Made by a program: the position numbers and the translations under genes. DNA of 64,000 nucleotides. Origin: JACMLC01 sp963817025 (GTDB lineage Bacteria > Acidobacteriota > Blastocatellia > Pyrinomonadales > Pyrinomonadaceae). Location: positions 186,001 through 250,000 of the forward strand of contig CAWFML010000005.1 in the NCBI GenBank assembly GCA_963817025.1. Direction: 5' to 3'. The notes beneath the pieces were generated by a model, which saw nothing but the letters and a program-made list of their open reading frames with translations, was not told the origin of the DNA and ran no database searches. Shown piece after piece: positions 59,420 through 64,000 of the stretch (position 1 is the stretch's first letter; every line of letters begins with the position of its first letter).

Positions 59420-60454
59420 TCAATTTTGATCGAACAAACTCTGCCCGCTCTGCTTTGGCTGGATGCCGAAATGTTGATAAGCGAGGCGCGTCACCATGCG
59501 CCCGCGCGGCGTGCGATTGAGAAAGCCTATCTGAATCAGATACGGCTCGATGATCTCTTCGATGGAATCCTTCTCTTCGTGTATCGAAGCCGAGATAGTT
59601 CCCAAACCCACCGGCCCGCCGCCGAATTTTTCGATGATAGTCAGCAACAGCTTGCGGTCAATCTCATCCAGCCCGTAGGTGTCAACCTCCATGCGGTTGA
59701 GCGCGTCCTCTGCGACCGGATGCGTGATGCGCCCGTCGTAATCCACTTCGGCATAATCACGTACACGGCGCAAGAGGCGATTGGCGATGCGCGGTGTGCC
59801 TCGCGCGCGTTTGGCAATCTCTCTTGCCCCGCCCTCGTCTATCTCGACGCCGAGGATTTCCGCGGAGCGGCGGACGATGATTTCCAACTCTTCATGCGGG
59901 TAAAAGTCTAAGTGAAAGACGATGCCGAATCGCCCGCGCAAAGGAGCCGTAATCAAGCCCGCACGCGTCGTCGCTCCGACAAGCGTGAATTTCGGCAGCT
60001 CCAATTTGATAGAGCGCGCCGCCGTCCCCTGCCCGATCATGATGTCCAGATGATAATCCTCCATCGCCGGATAGAGGACTTCTTCGATGGCCGGATTGAG
60101 ACGATGTATCTCGTCTATGAAGAGCACGTCGCCTTCCTGCAAATTGGTCAGGAGCGCGGCCAGATCGCCGGACTTTTCGATGACCGGCCCGGCGGTCGAG
60201 CGCAACTCAGCCTGCATCTCATTCGCTACGATATTGGCGAGCGTGGTCTTGCCCAGTCCCGGCGGCCCTGTGAGCAGCACGTGATCCAGAGCTTCACGAC
60301 GACCGCGCGCAGCCTTGATGTAGATTCTCAGTTGGTCGGTCGCGCGCTTCTGCCCGATATATTCCGCGAGCCGTGTGGGACGCAAAGACAGCTCAAACTG
60401 CTGCTCTTCATCCACCAGTGTCGCGTCGCGCGTGTTGGCTGGTTCGTCAAGCAT
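59420..60454 (-). CDS. ruvB: Holliday junction branch migration DNA helicase RuvB
   Basis: AAA+ motor of the RuvAB complex. LAEYIGQKRATDQLRIYIKAA, the Walker A GPPGLGKTTLANIVANE, the Walker B FIDEIHRL, and the sensor GATTRAGLITAPLRGRFG are present; the C-terminal winged helix (VGLGTISASIHEEKDSIEEIIEPYL) is complete. Length 344 aa is normal. ATG at 60454 is preferred; the longer ORF upstream passes through a repeat. It follows ruvA in the usual order, separated by a hairpin repeat of about 120 bp. Confidence 0.97.
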   Translation of the reverse strand: MLDEPANTRDATLVDEEQQFELSLRPTRLAEYIGQKRATDQLRIYIKAARGRREALDHVLLTGPPGLGKTTLANIVANEMQAELRSTAGPVIEKSGDLAALLTNLQEGDVLFIDEIHRLNPAIEEVLYPAMEDYHLDIMIGQGTAARSIKLELPKFTLVGATTRAGLITAPLRGRFGIVFHLDFYPHEELEIIVRRSAEILGVEIDEGGAREIAKRARGTPRIANRLLRRVRDYAEVDYDGRITHPVAEDALNRMEVDTYGLDEIDRKLLLTIIEKFGGGPVGLGTISASIHEEKDSIEEIIEPYLIQIGFLNRTPRGRMVTRLAYQHFGIQPKQSGQSLFDQN

Positions 60455-60457
60455 ATG

Positions 60458-60576
60458 AAAAGCAAGGATGAAGGCGGAAGGATGAAGCATGAAGGGCATG
60501 CTGTTTAAGCTTGAATGCTCACCTCTGAATAGCACTTCTTTCATCCTTCCGCCTTCATCCTTCATCCTTGCTCTTT
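60458..60576. repeat. Word-hairpin repeat, AAGGATGAAGG type
   Basis: AAGCAAGGATGAAGGCGGAAG on the left and CTTCCGCCTTCATCCTTGC on the right. It fills most of the gap between ruvA and ruvB and touches the ruvA stop codon. Confidence 0.85.
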
Positions 60577-61199
60577 TATCCTTTAGCGAGTTGGCGCAGG
60601 CTGCGGCGCAGGATGGCTTCGACGGAGATGTCTCCGCCTTCCTGCATCGCTGCGGTGATGGCTTTCTCCGCCGCTGATTTTTGATAGCCGAAATTGAGCA
60701 GGGCCGACAGCGCATCGTCGCGCATCGCGTCCTCGGAGACGGTTGAGCCTGCTCCATCCCGCGCCGCAAATTCTTCTTCGAGCGCGGGCGAAGAGAGCGC
60801 TGTGATTTTGTCTCTCAATTCGATGACCAGACGTTCTGCCGTCTTTTTGCCGACGCCCGGAATCGAAGTCAGTCGCGCCAGATTGTTTGTCCGAATCGAG
60901 GCGATGATCTCGTCCGCGCTCATCCCCGACAGCATTGTGATGCCGAGCTTTGGCCCGATGCCGCTGACGGAAATCAGCCGCTGGAAAAGCTCGCGCTCTC
61001 TGGCCGTTTTGAAACCGTAAAGTTGCAGCGCGTCTTCACGCACATGCGTATAGATTCTGAGCTGGACGTTTGCCCCTGCGTCTTCCAGATCGTAAAAAGT
61101 GGAGAGCGGGATGGTCACTTCGTAACCGACGCCGCCGACCTCCAAAATCACTGTCGTCGCCTGTTTGGCGAGAAGAGTTCCATTTAAGTGTGCAATCAT
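60576..61199 (-). CDS. ruvA: Holliday junction DNA-binding protein RuvA
   Basis: RuvA binds four-way junctions and docks RuvB. MIAHLNGTLLAKQATTVILEVGGVGYEV is the OB-fold domain, and FQRLISVSGIGPKLGITMLSG plus LTSIPGVGKKTAERLVIELRD are the two HhH motifs. The C-terminal domain, which contacts RuvB, is preserved to GDISVEAILRRSLRQLAKG. Length 207 aa is normal. Start ATG at 61199; nothing else lies close upstream on this strand, so the promoter should be between it and rex. Confidence 0.96.
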   Translation of the reverse strand: MIAHLNGTLLAKQATTVILEVGGVGYEVTIPLSTFYDLEDAGANVQLRIYTHVREDALQLYGFKTARERELFQRLISVSGIGPKLGITMLSGMSADEIIASIRTNNLARLTSIPGVGKKTAERLVIELRDKITALSSPALEEEFAARDGAGSTVSEDAMRDDALSALLNFGYQKSAAEKAITAAMQEGGDISVEAILRRSLRQLAKG

Positions 61200-61376
61200 G
61201 CGTGTTTTGTAGATGCTACCAGCGAAGCAGAGATTTCGGGAGCGACTTCGTTATGCATGGAGAATTGTAGTTGAACTATCGCTCATCGGCAACGCGCGAG
61301 CCTCTCTTGAGCTTCTTATATGAAGAGCAAGTCACATGTGGCTGCGGTCAGGATTCTTGTTTTGGATGTAAAATGT

Positions 61377-61387
61377 TTGTGACACAA
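61377..61387. promoter_or_regulatory. TTGTG-A-CACAA palindrome ahead of rex
   Basis: TTGTGACACAA is a perfect 11-bp palindrome about 64 bp before the rex start. Known Rex operators contain the half-site TTGTGA in the longer form TTGTGA-n6-TCACAA. This copy is compacted, so the match is only partial. Confidence 0.35.
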
Positions 61388-61398
61388 CGGGTCGCTTC

Positions 61399-61428
61399 TT
61401 CACCTCTGCGCCCTGTTAGAGCTATACT
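61399..61428 (+). promoter_or_regulatory. Promoter of rex
   Basis: TTCACC (61399-61404) and TATACT (61423-61428) are spaced by 18 bp. Initiation near 61435 would leave a short leader, with AGAAGG 8 nt before the ATG at 61451. The palindrome at 61377-61387 lies upstream of the -35 box. Confidence 0.5.
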
Positions 61429-61450
61429 GTAAAGCAGAAGGCCATTAGTA

Positions 61451-62158
61451 ATGAAGACAGAGAAAATTTCGGAGCTGACGACCAATCGCCTCAGCGTTTA
61501 CCTGCGCTGCCTGAACCTGCTGGCGGCTGCCGGTATCAAGACGGTTTCATCTCAGGCTCTGGCCGAGCAGTTTCATCTCAACTCGGCGCAGATCAGAAAA
61601 GATTTGGCGTATTTCGGAGAATTCGGCGTGCGCGGCGTAGGCTATTTCGTAGAGGATTTGCGACGGCAAATCACAAAGATTCTGGGCCTCGACATGGCCC
61701 ACCGCGTGGGCATCATCGGCGCGGGGAATCTGGGGACTGCCCTTGCCAATTACAACGGCTTCACGCAGTCTAACTTTACCGTCAAAGCTCTCTTCGATAA
61801 CGACAGGCAAAAAATCGGGCGGCGCATCGGCGAGGCGGAGATTCTGGTCCACGATGTCAGGAAGATCGAGCGCGTCGTGCGCGAGGAAGCGATTGACGTG
61901 GCCGTAATTGCAGTGCCCGCGCGTTCTGCCCAGCAGGTCTTGAACCAAGTGATGTCTGCGGGCATCAAGGCCGTCCTGAACTTTGCCCCGGCGCGTCTCA
62001 CAGTGCGTCGCGGCGTCAAGGTCAAAACCGTTGACTTGACAATCAGCCTTGAGAGCCTGTCTTATTTCCTTGCACAGCCGCAGGCGACAAACATAACCAA
62101 GCCTCGCAGTAATGTTCCTTACGAACGAAGGAGTCGTCAGGACGAGCAGGAGTTGTAA
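61451..62158 (+). CDS. rex: Redox-sensing transcriptional repressor Rex
   Basis: Rex senses the NADH/NAD+ ratio and represses fermentation and respiration genes when NADH is low. The N-terminal winged helix (SVYLRCLNLLAAAG, SSQALAEQFHLNSAQIRKDLAYFGEFG) matches the family, and GIIGAGNLGTALANYNGF is the NADH-binding Rossmann motif. Length 235 aa is normal. It is likely autoregulated or regulates the adjacent microcompartment locus, which would balance NADH; this is inference. Confidence 0.95.
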   Translation: MKTEKISELTTNRLSVYLRCLNLLAAAGIKTVSSQALAEQFHLNSAQIRKDLAYFGEFGVRGVGYFVEDLRRQITKILGLDMAHRVGIIGAGNLGTALANYNGFTQSNFTVKALFDNDRQKIGRRIGEAEILVHDVRKIERVVREEAIDVAVIAVPARSAQQVLNQVMSAGIKAVLNFAPARLTVRRGVKVKTVDLTISLESLSYFLAQPQATNITKPRSNVPYERRSRQDEQEL

Positions 62159-62187
62159 ACTTATATGGATGCGGAAGGAGTATCGCT

Positions 62188-62670
62188 ATGATGATCTGTT
62201 TGGTGAAAAGAGCTTTACCGTTTGCCATGACTTTAATTGTCGGCACAGGTTTGGGGAGCATCTTCGGTTTCGGTAGTAAGCCGGAGCAGACGAGGAAAAG
62301 TTGGACTAACGCCGACATCATTGTGGAGCGACGCTCTAGCTGCCGCTCATCCGAACGACGAAGACATTTCAGGGATTCGACGCCGCTCAACATACGTTTC
62401 CAGCCCAATACGAGCTACACTCCCGAAGCTCTCAAAAATAAGACGACCGGCGTCGTGAAATTGCTGGTGCGTTTCAACGAAGACCGGACGGCGACGGTGG
62501 TCGAGCAGCTTTCCACTTTGCCCGACGGGCTGACGCAAGAGGCCGTGCGCGTGGCCGAGCGGACGCAATTCGACCCCGAAACGGTAAACGGCCAGCCGGT
62601 CGCCGTGACCAAAGAGATGAACTATATCTTTAGTCTCAGCGACCGCGTCACGATGGAAATGGATCGCTGA
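62188..62670 (+). CDS. Membrane-anchored TonB C-terminal-domain protein
   Basis: The N-terminus (MMICLVKRALPFAMTLIVGTGLGSIF) is a membrane anchor. The C-terminal 90 residues match the TonB carboxyl-terminal fold: YTPEALKNKTTGVVKLLVRFNEDRTA, VVEQLSTLPDGLTQEAVRVAERTQFDPE. Such proteins occur widely in these bacteria as partial TonB-like proteins. No ExbBD-like gene is near. Strong GGAAGGAG upstream of the ATG. Confidence 0.88.
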   Translation: MMICLVKRALPFAMTLIVGTGLGSIFGFGSKPEQTRKSWTNADIIVERRSSCRSSERRRHFRDSTPLNIRFQPNTSYTPEALKNKTTGVVKLLVRFNEDRTATVVEQLSTLPDGLTQEAVRVAERTQFDPETVNGQPVAVTKEMNYIFSLSDRVTMEMDR

Positions 62671-62680
62671 TAGATTCCGG

Positions 62681-63496
62681 ATGGATGAACAAACAGCGCG
62701 GCGCGAGATCGTGCGCGTCGGCCAGTTGATGTATGAGCGCTCTTACGTTGTCTCTTCGGACGGCAACGTGAGTGTGCGTCTGGACGACGGGCGCATCGTG
62801 GCGACGCCGACGATGACCTCGAAGGGACGCATGACGGAAGACTCGCTCGCCGTCACGGACATCGAAGGCAAGCCGCTCTCTGACAAAAAAGCTTCGTCAG
62901 AGCTGGCGATGCATCTGCTGATTTACAAAGAGCGCAAGGATGTCCGCGCAGTCTGTCACGCGCACCCGCCGCACGGCACGGCCTTCGCCGTCGCAGGGCT
63001 TGCCATAGACCAGCCGATTCTCTCGGAAGTGATTTTAACTCTGGGCTGCGTCCCGCTCGCGGATTACGGCACGCCTTCGACAAGCGAATTGACCGAAGCG
63101 ATGCGCCCGCTCGTCAAGCATCACAACGCGCTGCTGATGGCGAATCACGGCGCGGTCGCTTACGGCGCGGATTTGTGGCAGGCTTTTGATAGACTGGAAA
63201 CACTTGAGCACACGGCCAGGATTGCTATTCTCTCGCGCCTCTTGGGCGGCTCAAAGAATCTTCCGGTCAATGCGATAGAGAAGTTGATTAACGTCCGCGA
63301 GGCGGCAGGCTATCTGGACCAGAACGCGCGCTGTCAGGCTTGCGGCTACCTGCACGAAACGCAGTTGACGTGTCCGACGGGCGAGCGTCCGGCGATGCAT
63401 GTTGACCGGAAGGCCGCGACGAACGGCGCAGGCAAGATCGCACTCACGCGCGAAGAGTTGGTGGAGTTGCTTTCGCAAGCCGCGCAGTTGAGATAG
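62681..63496 (+). CDS. Class II aldolase/adducin-family protein, probable microcompartment enzyme
   Basis: A zinc-dependent class II aldolase, like L-fuculose-1-phosphate and L-rhamnulose-1-phosphate aldolases. The metal ligands lie in CHAHPPHG (His93, His95) and a later NHG (ANHGAV), and the catalytic Glu is in SSELAMHL (Glu73). About 60 extra C-terminal residues follow (QACGYLHETQLTCPTGERPAMHVD...), absent from short fuculose aldolases, and may be an encapsulation-related extension. It is 42 bp upstream of a BMC shell gene, so the pathway is likely an aldehyde-producing microcompartment. The substrate (fuculose, rhamnulose, or other) is not decided. Confidence 0.85.
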   Translation: MDEQTARREIVRVGQLMYERSYVVSSDGNVSVRLDDGRIVATPTMTSKGRMTEDSLAVTDIEGKPLSDKKASSELAMHLLIYKERKDVRAVCHAHPPHGTAFAVAGLAIDQPILSEVILTLGCVPLADYGTPSTSELTEAMRPLVKHHNALLMANHGAVAYGADLWQAFDRLETLEHTARIAILSRLLGGSKNLPVNAIEKLINVREAAGYLDQNARCQACGYLHETQLTCPTGERPAMHVDRKAATNGAGKIALTREELVELLSQAAQLR

Positions 63497-63538
63497 AAAC
63501 TATGGATTTGAATTTTAATTCCGTTAAGGAGAGTTTGA

Positions 63539-63820
63539 ATGGCACAGGAAGCGCTAGGAATGGTTGAGACAAAAGGCTTGGTCGCCATGATCGAAGCGGC
63601 GGACGCGATGGTCAAGGCGGCTAACGTGACGCTCGTCGGCTACGAAAAAATCGGCGCGGGTTTCGTGACGGCAATCGTGCGCGGCGATGTCGCGGCGGTC
63701 AAGGCTGCGACGGATGCAGGGGCGGCTGCGGCGCGCAGGGTCGGCGAACTGGTCAGCGTTCATGTCATCCCGCGCCCGCACGGCAGCGTTGATGAAGCCC
63801 TGCCCATCGGCAATAACTAA
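63539..63820 (+). CDS. Bacterial microcompartment shell protein, BMC-H
   Basis: A hexameric shell protein (PduA/EutM/CcmK type). The 93 aa product MAQEALGMVETKGLVAMIEAADAMVKAAN carries the BMC motif (GMVETKGL, then VTLVGYEKIGAGFVTAIVRGDVAAVKAATDAG), ending HVIPRPHGSVDEAL. AAGGAG with the right spacing precedes ATG 63539. It follows the aldolase gene closely and precedes the vertex gene. Confidence 0.95.
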   Translation: MAQEALGMVETKGLVAMIEAADAMVKAANVTLVGYEKIGAGFVTAIVRGDVAAVKAATDAGAAAARRVGELVSVHVIPRPHGSVDEALPIGNN

Positions 63821-63823
63821 AAG

Positions 63824-63902
63824 CAGTGACAGGTGACAGGTGACGAGTGACAAGATAAAAACTTGTTCCTGCTCGTCACTTGTCACTCATCACTCGTCAC
63901 TG
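63824..63902. repeat. Word-hairpin repeat, GTGACAGG type
   Basis: CAGTGACAGGTGACAGGTGACG on the left (63824-63854) and GCTCGTCACTTGTCACTCATC on the right (63862-63902). It lies between the BMC-H and BMC-P genes. Same class as 32903-32985 and 55210-55287. Confidence 0.9.
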
Positions 63903-63907
63903 TCTTT

Positions 63908-64000
63908 ATGATTATTGCGCGCATCGTCGGCACGGTCGTCTCGTCGCAGAAGGACGAGCGGCTCATGGGCAAGAAGCTGCTCGTCGTTCGCCCGCTCAAT
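63908..64000 (+). CDS. Bacterial microcompartment vertex protein EutN/CcmL family, partial
   Basis: Translation from ATG 63908 gives MIIARIVGTVVSSQKDERLMGKKLLVVRPLN, the N-terminus of the EutN/CcmL (BMC-P) pentameric vertex protein family. The gene runs off the right edge of the window; only 31 codons are visible. The next gene in such loci is usually an aldehyde dehydrogenase or more shell proteins. Confidence 0.9.
   Translation, partial: MIIARIVGTVVSSQKDERLMGKKLLVVRPLN

Noticed and set aside
1..64000. CRISPR array, tRNA or rRNA genes
   Set aside because: Repeats here are inverted and not spaced by unique spacers of constant length. I found no cloverleaf with a GTTCGA-type loop and no rRNA-like sequence, though a covariance scan was not possible.
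1..64000. Insertion sequences or prophage genes
   Set aside because: No transposase, integrase or phage structural gene was seen in any translated frame.

Overview
The window is a dense bacterial chromosome segment of about 58 protein genes, including one cut at each edge. I see no tRNA, rRNA, CRISPR array, insertion sequence or prophage. The gene mix (MglA/MglB pair, BshC and YpdA of bacillithiol metabolism, Rex, a microcompartment locus, repeated TonB/zinc-ribbon membrane proteins) and the repeat-rich intergenic DNA suggest an Acidobacteriota genome, probably of the Blastocatellia type. That placement is an inference from gene content, not a database result.

Layout. 1-3604 (minus) is a translation operon rplM-rpsI-rpsB-tsf-pyrH with a clear promoter ahead of rplM. 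3655-4923 is an exported M48 protease with its terminator. 5351-9968 holds a very large P-loop ATPase coupled to a DUF2520 protein. 10413-12785 is a secreted subtilase with an FG-GAP-like tail, followed by a malic enzyme. 14411-21467 is a looser region with lipoprotein, membrane and oxidoreductase genes and an unusual zinc-ribbon/TM/PstS/OmpA protein. 21581-26991 is a plus-strand run: aldolase-family protein, bshC, mutL, cheW. 27248-35693 holds an MFS pump, HAD hydrolase, biotin carboxyl carrier and biotin carboxylase, a CDP-alcohol transferase and greA. 36031-43647 holds a REC-HD-GYP regulator, a CorC-type protein, pfkA, rlmI-like methyltransferase and a serine hydrolase. 44029-45426 is a pentapeptide-TIR protein beside a small coiled-coil protein. 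45566-53063 (minus) groups exported PepT, GlmS, GlmU and YvcK, i.e. amino-sugar and cell-wall precursor supply. 53442-54577 is mglB-mglA. 54641-61199 (minus) holds rimI-like, queA, a BrkB protein, a two-ORF gene joined by a possible -1 frameshift, and ruvAB. 61451-64000 holds rex, a TonB-domain protein and the start of a bacterial microcompartment locus (class II aldolase, BMC-H shell, BMC-P vertex protein).

The most striking feature is not a gene. Nearly half of the intergenic gaps carry a 50-130 bp hairpin whose arms are built of near-tandem 6-10 bp words. The words differ between elements (GTGACAAG, GCAAAGGC, CTTTGTAC, CAAGTCTC, TTCATTTACTC, CCCTGACC and others) but the architecture is constant. 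I count about 28 in 64 kb. Several run into coding sequence and supply a start region, a stop codon or a terminator. The second is a canonical U-UUA-AAC slippery heptamer exactly where two overlapping ORFs (57454-59408) need a -1 shift to read as one exported protein.
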